Shown: in pieces, positions 1 to 19,300 of the stretch
Layout of the letters: each line of letters starts with the position of its first letter
Position numbering within the stretch: position 1 is the stretch's first letter
From: Marisa cornuarietis
Taxonomy: Eukaryota > Mollusca > Gastropoda > Architaenioglossa > Ampullariidae
DNA length: 64,000 bases
Reading direction: 5' to 3'
Assembly (NCBI GenBank): GCA_004794655.1
Contig: SMMW01000584.1
Coordinates: forward strand, 2,116,001-2,180,000
Translations under genes and position numbers: made by a program
The notes under the pieces: generated by a model
The model's input: the letters and a program-made list of their open reading frames with translations, nothing else
Told to the model about the DNA's origin: nothing
The model's database searches: none

Positions 1-674
1 TTCGTTGGTTTTTGTGCTGTTTTTCGTTCTCTCTTTTTTTTCTTTGTTTTAAATTACTCTGTAAAACCAGTTTTCTTCTAACACGTTTTATTTTCATTTT
101 AGCACTACGGTCATTGTACATCAAGGGCGAACATCCAGAACAAACAGCAAGTGCTACTTGCCCCTACCATTAATAGATTAGCAAAACGACACTAAACACG
201 AACGACTGGAAAAAAACAACATAGCAACAGATCATTGCATTGTCTGTTGTGCTTGTTTGTACATTAAAAGCTCCACTGCTCTGCAAAGAATAATAATCTA
301 GTAGATTAATATCAAACAAAAAAAACAAGAAAAATTACGTAAAAAAATATTTCGTGAATTGCAGAGCAGAGGACTTTGTGAATCATCAATAAAATAATCG
401 TTTGAAGTGAAATTTGTCATCGTTTGGGAGCAGTGCATTTGAATAGCTTTGGTCTGTCCACAGATATATGCAGTGTTACAATTTCAAGATTTATTCAATT
501 CTTACTTTTGCTTCAATAAAAAAAATCATAGCACAGCCCTCAGCAAATAATGCCAAAAGAGTTGCTCAAAACATATGCTACGTCGCTCAATTTAATTACG
601 GATAATTCAACATCCATACGTTCCATCTATGTTTATCCGTAACACTATGCCCAACCCTCCTCCTTTCTCCGGGC
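1..674. other. Intergenic, nothing recognised
   Basis: A+T-rich sequence with poly-T and poly-A runs. No coding exon, RNA gene or repeat unit was recognised before the retrotransposon that starts near position 675. Confidence 0.5.
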
Positions 675-2275
675 TTGGACCGACAATGAAATTTCTTACC
701 TGAAATCATCGATGCAGAAGAAAACCTAGATATCAGCACTGGACCCATTGAACAACAAGAAATTAAGGGAGCTATTCACAAAACAAAGAACGGTAAGGCG
801 CCAGGAGGGGATGTATATGTGCTGAAATGCTGAAACCAGAAGAGACACCACGTATTCTACAAACAATCCTCCAGGAGATCTGGGACAGTGAAGAAATCAC
901 TGCCGAGTGAAGAAAAGGTTTTATAGTCAAGATACCCAAAAAAGGAGATCTTGGTGACTGTAATAACTTGAGAGGCATCACATTGCTATCTCTCACCAGC
1001 AAAATTTTTAGCCGTATAATCCTCCAGCGCATTACAACAACAGTAGACCCCATACTCCGACAAGAACAAGCTGGCTTCCAAAAAGGACGATCATGCATCG
1101 ACCATATCTTTGTGCTGCGACAGATCCTGAAACAATCGCAGGAGTGGAACAGTCCCCTGAATATGGCTTTTACTGACTTTGAGAAGGCATTTGACAGCCT
1201 ACATTGCGCTTCTCTGTGGAAGATTCTACGTCACTATGGCATCCCAAGGAAATTCATCAAGTCTTTATACGAAAATTTTGAATGCCAGGTCATCCACAAC
1301 AACCAGCTGACTGAACCCTTTCGAGTGGACACAGGCGTCAAGCAGGGGGGCATCTTCTCACCAATACTGTTCACACTGGCCATTGATTGGCTCATGGGTC
1401 GAGTCACACATGGAAGTCGACAGGGTCTACAGTGAACACTAACCACAGTCTTGGAGGATCTAGACTACGCCGGCGACCTAGGATTGCTATCCAATAGGCA
1501 CCAAGACTTTCAAGATAAGACCGAAAACCTTAGTAAGACTGCCAGCATGATAGGACTCAGTGTCAACACTAAAAACACGTCCTAAGGAACAACAGAACAA
1601 ACAATAACCCTATCACAATCAGTGGGAGTCAACTAGTAGACGTAAAAGAATGTGTGTACCTAGGCAGCAAGGTGACAGCAGATGGTGACTGTGAACAGGA
1701 GGTCAACACCAGGATCAGCAAAGCCAACCAAGCTTTTGCAAAAGCCCATCTGGAGATCCACTGGCCTCAGCAACCATACACAGATCAGGATCTTCAAGAG
1801 CAACGTCCTCAGTGTCCTCCTATATGGTTCAGAGTGCTGGAAGACCACAGCCTCCATCCAGAAAAAGCTAGAAGTGTTTCAAACCAAGTGTCTGCGGCGC
1901 ATACAAAAGATCTTCTAGCCCAACACCATCTCAAATGAAGAACTGCGCGAGAGGGTGGGGATGTGCACCTTGGCAGAAGCGAACCAACTGCGGCGCTGGC
2001 GATGGTTAGGTCACGTGTGCCGCATGCCTCCAGACTCAATCCCCAGAACAGCCCTGCGATGGACACCACACGAAAAAAGGAACAGAGGGAGGCCCAAAGA
2101 GACGTGGAGGCGATCCACCGAAAAGGACCCCAAGAACAGAGGCCTGTCATTCGAGGCAGCCCCCAGAACAGCAGCAGACAGAACTAGATGGAGGTCCCTA
2201 GCTGTCGCCTCGCGTGCCAGACGGTACAAGGAGGACTGATTGATTGATTCGATTGATATATATATATATATATTA
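675..2275 (+). mobile_element. Dead non-LTR retrotransposon (RT and C-terminal part)
   Basis: A 5'-truncated LINE ORF2 remnant. Translation in shifting frames gives an RT N-terminal segment (NGKAPG near 790, then KIPKKGDLGDCNNLRGITLL near 940-985). The fingers/palm follow at 968-1435 with EQAGFQKGRSCIDHIF and motif A DFEKAFDS. The C-terminal part at 1650-2239 shows LLYGSECW, RWRWLGHVCRM and RGRPKETWRR. Breaks are visible: a frameshift near 805, TGA at 1433-1435 where this family normally has Trp, TAA near 1582, a frameshift near 1770-1790 and TAG near 1917. The catalytic motif reads YAGD (1466-1477) instead of YADD/FADD. The element ends in GATT and TA repeats, a typical 3' tail. The clade is not resolved. 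Confidence 0.9.
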
Positions 2276-3130
2276 TGCATACAGAAGGTGTCCTTTACGT
2301 GGTTACACAGGGCGGGGCAGTCGCGTAAGAAATAAGACAACACAGGTGAATGTTTTCTTTGAATGACAACTATGGCTTTCATTCCTTTCTGCTCATTTTT
2401 CTGCAATCGAAAGGCATGTAGTCGTGATATGACCAGTTGCTGCTTCTTCAAATTGGTTATTAATCTTATTTGATAGCTTTTGAAATGTTTAGTCAATTTT
2501 GTATTATTGTTGTGAAGACTAGCTTAGGAAAACTGCTTATTTGTTACTGCTGTAAAAAAGTAATTTGTTTTATATAGAAACAACATCCTCTTGTGATTGT
2601 GCAATGCTTTGGCTGCGATCTTTGTGCGTTTGTCTGTGCGCTCTTGCCCTTGTTTTAACTGTGTGCTTCTCTATACATTGCCATTAGACAGAGGCAGAAT
2701 GAAGTCTGAAACCTCGTCTTAACTAGATGCCTCTTTATGCAAAAGCATTAGATAGAGATAGAATGTACGTCTTGAACCTTCTTTTAATTGAACGCTTCAT
2801 TATGCATTGATATTAGATAGAGACAGAATGTAGGTCTGGAAGCTTGTTTTTGAGCTAAAATATCAGTTTCAAACACTGCTTTTTAAGACATTTAAGTAAC
2901 AACCAGTCACCAACCAGCTTGCTAGATAGCATTTGGCGGTCAAGACTCTAGAGATCGAATGAAAGAAATAAAAAGAAAATGCAAAACAATCGATCAAAGA
3001 AAATGAATAAAAGAAAATATTATTCAAAATAAATAGAAGAACGATAGAAGTGTGGGAAGAAAAAGACAAAATTAAAATGGATGGATGAATGGATTATACG
3101 AGCGTATAAGCATACACGAAGTCACATTCA
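2276..3130. other. Intergenic, nothing coding
   Basis: No exon recognised. Around 2665-2850 a loosely repeated segment of about 70 bp occurs about three times (variants of 'ttagatagagacagaatgta'), a weak degenerate tandem repeat. Confidence 0.4.
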
Positions 3131-3163
3131 TCGAGCACATACATTAAATTCTGAAGAAAATAA

Positions 3164-3169
3164 TTTATT
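3164..3169 (-). terminator. Poly(A) signal of the small-peptide gene
   Basis: AATAAA on the - strand, about 160 nt downstream of the TGA at 3326-3328. It is the first canonical hexamer after that stop, so it is the likely cleavage and polyadenylation signal. Confidence 0.5.
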
Positions 3170-3325
3170 ATCTTGTTCAAAAAAGTAAAAGCGGTCATTC
3201 CATCGTGTATCTTTACAAACGATCAGCTTGCCCAACAGTCACTGTTAGCTCTTCAATCAAGTGACGGTCTAGAGAATCACCTTCTCTCCTCGTGTCATTT
3301 TATCAAGCCCCAACGCCAATGACCT

Positions 3326-4245
3326 TCAATCACGAAGTTGCCTGGGAAAAGAAACGAAAAACTTTAATTTTCTGTTGTCAACTGAAAGAAATGCGACAGA
3401 TATATATCTTGATGTTTTATGACAATGACAGTCACAAGTAGGAGAAGTCCTTGCAAACCAATTTAAAACCAAGCTATAAGGATTGTTCCGGTTAACTGCA
3501 TGGTCAAGAAAAGTTTTTCATGCTTTCTTCATTGTGGTTCTAACAATGGGAGTTTTAGTAACAGATAATTCATAGTTTCTTTTACATAAAACCCTAGTTT
3601 CGTGTGTGGTATCTAGTTCCATAACCTTTTCAAAAAAACAGTAGAGACTGACAGATCTGATTGACTAGACAAAGGTAAGATCTATATTATAAAAATATGG
3701 CGCGTACTGTTGGTGTTTCAAACAGTCGTAATACCGGGAAAATGACGATGGATAAACAATATTTTATTTCCTTTTATCAAGCGATTAAAACGCAAACGAT
3801 TTCATAAAAGCGAGTTTGATGACGATGGTTGAGACTTACTCTCTGCAATCTCTGGCACATTCACGGTCAGTGACTTCTTCCTCTCGGGGAACATCCAGGC
3901 CAAAGACAGCGTCACACTTGGCTGTACACTCGGCCACCGTTATGGATGATGATAATGACCTCGGCCTCTACCAGGCGTTCTTACGACACAATCAACACTT
4001 GATCAGGGAAAAAACTACACCATGTTTTCATGTCTCTAATTGGTAATATGTCTAAAGACATTGTTTTAACATATTCCAACAGGTTTCCTAGCTGTCGAAA
4101 TATAAGAAATATTTATTTTTAAGCATTTAGTTGAGTAATAGGATACATTTTAAGAGAACTTAGATAAGGTCGCACCAATGCCACCTTCTTCACGCTGAGC
4201 AAGGGCGACAACGCAGAGAACGGCGAGGACAATAATGCACTTCAT
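3326..4245 (-). CDS. Putative small secreted four-cysteine peptide
   Basis: Not recognised as a named family. The first coding exon (4245 down to about 4185 or 4176) encodes a clear signal peptide, MKCIIVLAVLCVVALAQ, followed by REEGG. The second exon (about 3980 to 3834) encodes a peptide with C-x3-C, then 18 residues, then C-x3-C (AECTAKCDAVFG ... DRECARDCRE) and ends at GTAAGT. The third exon starts at 3341 after a good acceptor (TTTTCCCAG); it joins in phase and adds only QLRD before TGA. Two C-x3-C pairs suggest a disulfide-linked helical hairpin (inference). The acceptor GTTACAG lies just upstream of the ATG (exon start 4258), so there is a 5'UTR intron; see the promoter entry. The weak point is the exon 1/2 junction: both candidate donors leave phase 1, and no acceptor in phase was found near 3980, so a tiny exon or a different start of exon 2 may exist. 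Confidence 0.55.
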
Positions 4246-4469
4246 GTTGACAAGATGACTGTAACACAATACAGGACATTGGGAAGATTTTACTTTTTTG
4301 AAAAAATGCAAACAGGCTTTTTTTAAGTAAATTTATTTTTGTGGATTTGTTTATTTGTTGATATTTGCGATCGAATCCGTATAAAATCCCATTTTATCTC
4401 TCTGATGAATAAAGAACCTCCTGGTCCTGCACTTTTACCCTGTTTAAGATGCCTAATGCTGCTTATTGC

Positions 4470-4530
4470 TTTCTGCTTGACAAGATGACTGTAACATAAT
4501 ACAGGACCATGTAAAAATTCTACCTTTTTG
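4470..4530 (-). repeat. Duplicate of the 5'UTR/acceptor region of the small-peptide gene
   Basis: This segment closely matches 4246-4300, which contains the 3' splice site and 5'UTR just before the small-peptide ATG. The shared part includes the acceptor GTTACAG and TCATCTTGTCAA. The copy loses similarity exactly where the ATG would be, so it looks like a decayed duplicate first exon. Confidence 0.6.
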
Positions 4531-5010
4531 GAAGATTTATCCTATTTATTGAATATGAACAGTTAGTTGCAATCAGATTATTTTCTGAATAGCATATAAG
4601 CACTGATGTTACCAGCGTCCACTAAAGTAAGTGCGAAAGACAGCTTAGTAAGTGATCATGAAAGATTAGAAAATGAGCTGTCAATCATAACAAGCTAGCT
4701 TAGGTTATCCATGCTAGACTTTAATACTAGCTACTAGCTTAGATTATTAGCCCCTAAAAGTTTTATATAAATCTGCAATTAATAAATAAAATTTTCCTTT
4801 AAACGTGATTTCTTTGCTGGATAGAAAATTTGTATGAAAATGTAATTGTGTGCTAGTAGTTTTTTGTTATTATTTTCTATTAATTCGCTAAATTGGAATG
4901 AAAACTAACCTCTGCTTATGTTTGTGTAAATAATGGGAATAAGTATCATGACAGCATGGAGAGAGAAAACAAGTTGTCTAATGAATATTTATGTAGAGAA
5001 TGTCCCTTAC

Positions 5011-5066
5011 CTTTGCTGTCACCTGTGGTGGGAATGTTTGTAAGAAGGCTCGAGCTTGTATTTATA
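5011..5066 (-). promoter_or_regulatory. TATA promoter and 5'UTR exon of the small-peptide gene
   Basis: On the - strand TATAAATA lies at 5066-5059. About 25-30 nt downstream (near 5035) transcription could start. A short untranslated exon would then end at 5011 with the strong donor CAAAG|GTAAGG. The intron would end at the acceptor GTTACAG at 4259, 13 nt before the signal-peptide ATG. Spacing and order fit a classical TATA gene; the start site is inferred. Confidence 0.5.
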
Positions 5067-5201
5067 TCAAATCTTTAATCTTAGTAGTTCGTGAAAATGT
5101 ACACTGGCCTCTTCGTTTTTAATAGAAATCTTGGGTGTGTGCTATTTGGGTACATTTTTAATAGAAGGTCGTGATGTTATCTGATGAAATTCCGCCCGTT
5201 C

Positions 5202-5310
5202 GTGTGTGTGTGTGTGTGTGTGCAGCACGCAGGATTTCGTGTGGGTGTTGTGAATGCATATTTTTCACTTTGTTCTTTGAATCGTCTATTTGTTTGTCCC
5301 CCTTTCGCAG

Positions 5311-5356
<46 letters not shown>
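5202..5356. repeat. (GT)n and (GTCT)n microsatellites
   Basis: (GT)n at 5202-5222 and (GTCT)n at 5311-5356. The Ser/Val/Cys-rich open frames across them are artefacts of the repeats. Confidence 0.95.
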
Positions 5357-5582
5357 TGACTGGTTGAATGATATATATTAGCACAATGATATGGGTAAAA
5401 TAATGAAGCTTAATCATTTTTATGGACAAACGATCTTGCATGTGTAGCATGGAAACTTGAGAAGGCAGAAAAGTGAAATATGAAAGAAAGAAAGAAAACT
5501 ATTTGCAAACCTGAAAATATTTGGCACGCAGACAGAGACAATCATGCATGCACAGGCCTCATGCATGCACAGGCCTCACTCT

Positions 5583-6000
5583 AGTCACGGAAGACAAAAG
5601 AGCCAGCTGTAAACGAAGGCCACGTTTCCATGGCGACATCCAAGCTAGGATGGCTGGCATCGATCTTGAAGACAGGTCAGCCCGTGGTCATCTTCTCCGG
5701 TAACTGTGGTCAACATCAGTGTTGTCCCCCTAAATACGACAAGCAAACCCTTGAGGCGCAGTGCACTAAAGTCTTCTACAGATGATGAGAGGAGTGTTTG
5801 ACAAAATTAGGAAATAAACGATTATTATGCAAGTCTTTTTCGTTCGGGCCCGTGTGATACTTGAACGGGCAACCCAGCGGCCACTTGAGACTGTGGTACA
5901 TATAGTCTAGCTGTCTCAGGTGTCCGCGTACAGGATCAAGCCCCAGGCACACAGGGGTGGAGAACGCCATTGGGAAGTCGAGTCTCAAGTGGAATTCCAA
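5583..6000 (-). pseudogene. Unprocessed GH9 cellulase pseudogene (two exon copies)
   Basis: 5583-5715 matches exon 6 of the intact cellulase (11417-11576) and 5840-5992 matches its exon 5 (11718-11902), in the same order and orientation. The intron between them is also recognisable: 'gtcttctacagatgatga' occurs in both copies. This is therefore a DNA-level duplication, not a retrocopy. Peptide remnants include LDFPMAFST, LDYMYHSLKWPL and YHTGPNE. Small deletions shift the frame inside the exon 5 copy (the WGLILYKDAYEAAG stretch is garbled), and the donor after the TGPNE region is lost. No other cellulase exons were seen nearby, so only a fragment was copied or kept. Confidence 0.88.
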
Positions 6001-6362
6001 AGAGTGTCCCCAGTGTAAGTAAATTCCCCAGACTCGTGCCTTCAGAGTGTAAATAATATTGAGGCTTATAAACCACATCTTACTCGGGGCTTGTTTTGTG
6101 ACGTCCTCTCCTTTCCCTTGCCTTCTGTCCTTCCCCAACCCTCTAAGGCAGAAGAAGTCAAAGTTTCCTTTTTCGTGGGCCGGTCTCAAAATGCTGAATT
6201 ATGCGACTGGTCGGTAACGTACCAAAAGCCCAGGCCATGACTACACAACAAACTTAGTGAAAATAGGATGAAAAAATGCATACATAATAGTGTTTACTTA
6301 CCGAATTTAATGTGAAGCTGTTTGTATATCTCACGAGCCTTTTAGAATCTTGCTGGGTTTCC

Positions 6363-7165
6363 GATGTGGCTAATTCTAATGTTGCCAAATGCTTCTCCGT
6401 GTTCCACGAACGCCGGTCAGACTTGCTCTGCTTCTAGAGATCCACCAGTAATAATACTTCTCAATTTCCCCCATGGAAGACCATGCTTCTCGAAGCACCC
6501 TTACACATTTCATAAGCAAATCTTCATTGTAGTATCTTTCGTTGACTCCATCAAATGCAAATCCTGTACTATACCGAAGTTACCATTAACTCCACGGATA
6601 AAAGTAAGCAGCTGTATAGTTTTAGTTACATCATCCAGGGCGAGAGAATATTAACTAGCTTGCTCACACTTATGCACCAACTGTTCCAACAAATCGTGTT
6701 CTCTTGGATAAGCTGATGTTTTTGGACTCCTTTTTTGTTCTCTGGACACACGATTTCGACCACATCAAGCATGCATTTCTTGAGGAACTCGCTGTTAGCG
6801 AACGCCCTGTTCTCTTTTGCAATATTATATGCCACAATAAAACTCGCTGTTGTTGCCCCCGCTGGGGTTTGCTCTGTTTGGTAAAAATGTTTTGGTGCTC
6901 TTTTAACTGTTCCATCCACTGGCATGACTTTTTCGCCCTTGCTTCTTCAGAAAGTTGACTGCAAATGCCGCTTTAGATCATTCGCTTTAAAAAATGAATT
7001 TTTCCTGGAAAATTAAGCACGAAGCTTCATCCCCACCATATGTGAACAATTACCGTGTTGTCCACTCCTTGATGGAATTTCGCCACTCCCCAGCTACCTT
7101 TCTCTTTATCCTGTCACCCATCACGTTGAACTGCCAAGGTGCTTATTGTACGAAAACTGCAATCT
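6363..7165 (-). mobile_element. Fossil hAT transposase (BED finger/GTF2IRD2-like type)
   Basis: Reading the - strand from 7165, broken frames resemble the transposase-derived GTF2IRD2/ZBED-like hAT family. Seen in order are KRKVAGEWRNSIKEWTT, EASCLIFQEKF and NDLKRHLQSTF (remains of a BED-type zinc finger). Then come ASFIVAYNIAKENRAFANSE with FLKKCMLDVVEIVCPE, and YSLALDDVTKT followed by QLLTFIRGVNGNFGI, the start of the RNase H-like catalytic fold. Several stops and frameshifts interrupt it, and the C-terminal dimerisation region is missing. Terminal inverted repeats were not located. Confidence 0.75.
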
Positions 7166-7169
7166 TTTG

Positions 7170-8560
7170 CACAAGCAGAAACTGAAATTATGACAAGGTT
7201 CGGACTGTTAAAAAAATTATATGAATTTATATTCATCCCGTCACAGTCAAGGACACGCATCAGGCAACAAAAATCGCTCTCCCATTCCCCCTTCACTCTT
7301 AATCTTCAACCTTTATACGTGTTGAGCCCCTCAATGATCCCGTTACATTGAAGAAGAAGCGGTCGCCATGAGACGCTAAGCCCACGCTCGCGCCCACGCA
7401 CTTCCACGCAAAACACTCGCCCATCTGCCCAAGCTTTCTGCGATCATTCAACAAAAATAAAAAAACAGGTTCGTGACAATCTGCCTCTTCTTCTTTTCCA
7501 GTGACGACGTTGCAGCACTTGAAACTAAAATAGCAGCTGGTCTTACTTTTGGTTAACCGAATTCTGATGAAGGTTGAACTGATAAAAAGAAGGTCAGAAT
7601 ATGGGTCTGCCACAAATTTTGCACCTTTGTTTGTCTGCTAAAGTCGCGCAGAGAGAGCCGAACTACAGCAGAAAATATAAACCCTGCTGTTACTTTGTTG
7701 CGAAAAGACTAAGCCCATATTTGGTGTTATTGCCAACTCTGCTTTGTTTGTTTGAGGTTTTATTTAGCAACGTGAAATTAAAGATGACAAAATCTCAGAT
7801 CCCAGTTTCGGGAATGGGGAAGAAAGAGAGAAATATACCTTACTGTTGTATATGATGCTCTTCTTCCACTACATTTTTGTTGACTTTTAAAAATAATTTC
7901 ATCGGTACGAATCTGCGTTACATTTTGAAGACATTTCAAAGGTGAATCTAGTCGATGATATGTATTAATACCCGACTTGGAATATCAACTTTTTACTAAA
8001 ACAGCTCAAAGTGTATTTTAATTTGTTGTTGTGTGCTTTCTACTCTAAAACTCTTTGCCTTGTCTTTTTTTACTTAAAATGTGGAAAGAACTGAATTTTC
8101 ACTAAACTACACCTCTATTTTTTTAATGGTATGTTACTAGTTTGACACGTCTGTTGCCTCCGTTTTTGTCTGTCTGCAGTCAAAGCCTGCAAAAGACAGT
8201 TAAAAGCAATGTAAAGAAAATCGCACGATTTAAAATAATAAAAATGCTGCAGCTATTAGGCAAATTTTTATTTTGACAAAGGCCAAACATTCAGCCGACA
8301 ACAAATACACAGGAAAGCTGGTGGTGTAGTATGGCCTGCAGTTTCAGATTAGACAATGCAAATAGGCAAGACAATACGCGTGCACACAAGAGATCCCCTG
8401 AGGCAGCTGCTGCATCTTGTGTCGCTGTACTAGGAAGTCACTGATGGCGGTAAGGGGGGGGGGGAGCATTAGCGATGATAAGGGCAGGTTGCACTCCCTG
8501 TTTGCTCAGGATGTTTGTGTCTGAGTAGCAACGATCGAAGAGCTAAAAAGGAAAAAAAGA
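7170..8560. other. Intergenic, nothing coding recognised
   Basis: No exon or known repeat was recognised. Open frames at 7299-7613 and 7601-7855 have no family features. A poly-G run lies near 8456-8464. Confidence 0.4.
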
Positions 8561-8563
8561 AGT

Positions 8564-8569
8564 TTTATT
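8564..8569 (-). terminator. Poly(A) signal of the GH9 gene
   Basis: AATAAA on the - strand, about 226 nt after the cellulase stop codon. A second AATAAA lies at 8267-8272. The transcript would carry a (CA)n tract in its 3'UTR. Confidence 0.5.
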
Positions 8570-8704
8570 CGAGAATTTCGTGGATACAGAACATAAAGTA
8601 GTCCTCGTACGTGTCCTCATCAAAGACATTGCATGCTTGAATTAGAACGGTAATGAGGATGGATTTGACACGAGCCAGATGCTAGTTCTAGGTGTGTTTG
8701 TTTA

Positions 8705-8720
8705 TGTGTGTGTGTTTGTT

Positions 8721-8776
<56 letters not shown>
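8705..8776. repeat. (TG)n microsatellite in the cellulase 3'UTR
   Basis: A long (TG)n tract with a few TTT interruptions, beginning about 20 nt downstream of the cellulase stop codon on the gene's strand. Confidence 0.95.
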
Positions 8777-8777
<1 letters not shown>

Positions 8778-8794
8778 AACTGCCGACTGGTCAC

Positions 8795-17029
<8,235 letters not shown>

Positions 17030-17931
17030 TTTCTGAAACAGAACAGTTAGCGAATACATCTTCCCTTGATTATAAAAAGTAGTTACAGTAGATAGGACTA
17101 TGAAAACAGAAGGGTCGAGTACCGTCCACCACATTGACTTATGTTATTTGATCGATTATTCCGCTAAACCTGAATGCCAAGACTACTTTAGTGTTTATCT
17201 GTATGGAATGCAAGTTTTTTACTTGAAGCTGTGGAGCCAGGTGTACAACACTCTCTAGTCACTAACTACATCGCAAAGCAGTCTAATATGATCATCTTTA
17301 TCGTCGTATTTCTGAAACTCTCCAAAACTGTAATCACCATGTATATTGTCATGTATTATTAAACATCATCGTACAATTCAACGATAGGAGGAAGGGCGAT
17401 GAGTTTTATTCAGATATACCCCAAAACGACAGGATATAAAATCCAGCTTCAAAATTCTTGACTGAATTTTTTTAAAGAGTAATTCCAAAGAGCAACCCAA
17501 ATTCTTAAAATTGCAAGCGACACAAGCCTTAGCACAAACTAACCAATAATTTAGAAAACACTGTTGTATTAATGTCACAAAGTAGAACTACTTGCGATAG
17601 CTGTCGGTTTTTGACAACGTCTAATTTGTAAGTTATTTTTGGCTTCCCTGTGCCATCTTTCTTCCAGACATTTTCCATATGTTTATAGTCATGCACATTT
17701 CAGACAGGAAGTCATCCAAACTACTTCAAAATCAAAATAGTATAGAATAGTCGGTGCCACCTAATAAAGCAGGAAAACTTTTAAACCAAAACAAACTTAT
17801 CCACTTAAAGAGAATAGGAAATTATCAATATCTGTGGCATTAATGAATTAATAGTAATTATTAATGATATTTTTTCAGAAGCCATGTCGCTGACTTCTGT
17901 GATAATTATTATTGCATGTGCAGTGACTTAC

Positions 17932-18007
17932 ATATTCCAAGTGCGCTACAGGTTGACAGACTGTGCCAGCCAGTGGCTGAACGATAGGAGAGTACAGGTA
18001 TTTTATA
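17932..18007 (-). promoter_or_regulatory. TATA/initiator promoter and 5'UTR exon of the GH9 gene
   Basis: On the - strand TATAAAA spans about 18007-18001. An initiator-like TCAGCC lies at 17980-17975, 29 nt downstream at its A. A short exon of about 47 nt would end at 17932 with the strong donor GGAATAT|GTAAGT. The first intron would run to the TTTCAG acceptor at 17033, four nucleotides before the start codon. Spacing, order and strand fit the cellulase gene; the start site is inferred. Confidence 0.55.
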
Positions 18008-18216
18008 ACCTTCGAGGCGTTCTCAAGAAAGCATCGATAAAAAAAGAAACAATTCAATTGTAATCTGAGCGGCATACAGCGCCTTATATTTAGAACAGAA
18101 CCATTGTCCAAAAGCAAACACTGCACTGAAACAGATATGCTTAATCTTTAACTCAAGGCCGTGGTAATTATCTATTCTGCGATACTTAAACTATCCCAAT
18201 TGTTATTATTAATATT

Positions 18217-18250
18217 ATTAATAATGATGATGATGATGATGATGATGATG
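18217..18250. repeat. (GAT)n microsatellite
   Basis: Perfect GAT/ATG trinucleotide repeats just upstream of the degenerate LINE at 18370. Confidence 0.9.
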
Positions 18251-18369
18251 CAATCCTTATGAGGATACATACCTACCTAACTACCTATCTGCCCACCTAC
18301 CTACACTTATGGATTTGTTCGTTCATTGTTCTCTCATGCGTTCATTTGTTTAAATGATCTTTAAACTTT

Positions 18370-19300
18370 TTCATTCGGTCTTTCTTTAAGCTTCTGACTC
18401 CGTCGACAGGACTACACTCTGGTATGTTTTAAGAAAAATGGAGTGAATGGCAAGATGTACCCAGCAATCCAGGCGATATATATCAGTATTAGGCTATGTA
18501 CGCGAAGAGGGTAACTGCTCCGTTCTCTAACTTTCCACAAGGATGTGTTCTAACAATCAAGGATGTTTTCTACGTCCCCTAATTCTCTCCTTTTTTATTA
18601 ATGAAATGGCGATTGAAGTGTCCTTTAAAGGTAAATATGGTATACAAATGGTTCCGAATGCAACAGAGATTTTCTTGTTATTTTAAGCAGGCGACAAAGT
18701 ATTATTCTCCAAAAGAGGCTGACGAAAGCAATTAAATAACTTTCACACAGAAGCTAGCAGACTTTGATTAATAGTAAATCTAGAAAAAAACTAATGGCAT
18801 GGTCTTTAGAATGAGTGATCACTTTTTAGTAAAAGAAAAATGGTTCCATGGAAACAATATAGTACCTTTGAGAAACTCATACGAATATTTAGAAATAATA
18901 TTCTCTACAAGACTAAGTTTCGCAACATCTTTGACAGAACTATGTAAGAAGGTAAACAGAAGTAGCAGAACTTTTGAAAATATTATATAAGCAAATTTCA
19001 GGTGACCAAAAATGATATTGGAAACTGTTTGACGCCCAGGCAGAGCCCATTTTGACTTATGCTGCAGAAATATGGGTCTAGACTCTAGAGGAAGAAGCAA
19101 AAGAGAGAGAAAAAGTTCACGTTGTCGCAATGAAACACCTCCTTAGCGTCCCACCAGCATAATTCGAAAAAGATGGTCTTTGGCAAGACGGGTAGATTTC
19201 CTTTAATGCCATAATAGCTATAAAATGCCGATATCAAATATCTAGAAGACAAAATTATCACCATTATATTGCCCGCATAAACAAATAATCCAGCAGACTG
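18370..19300 (+). mobile_element. Heavily decayed LINE reverse transcriptase
   Basis: Broken + frames give SDSVDRTTLWYVLRKNGVNG (motif A region), then SFFINEMAIEVSFKGKYG, then a degraded ADD-box region (ADDKVLFSKRLTKAI near 18690). Further on are VFRMSDHF, KNGSMETI, YWKLFDAQAEPILTYAAEIW and VHVVAMKHLLSVPPA. This order matches a non-LTR RT family different from those at 675 and 22157. Many stops and frameshifts show it is an old, dead copy. Clade not resolved. Confidence 0.8.
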
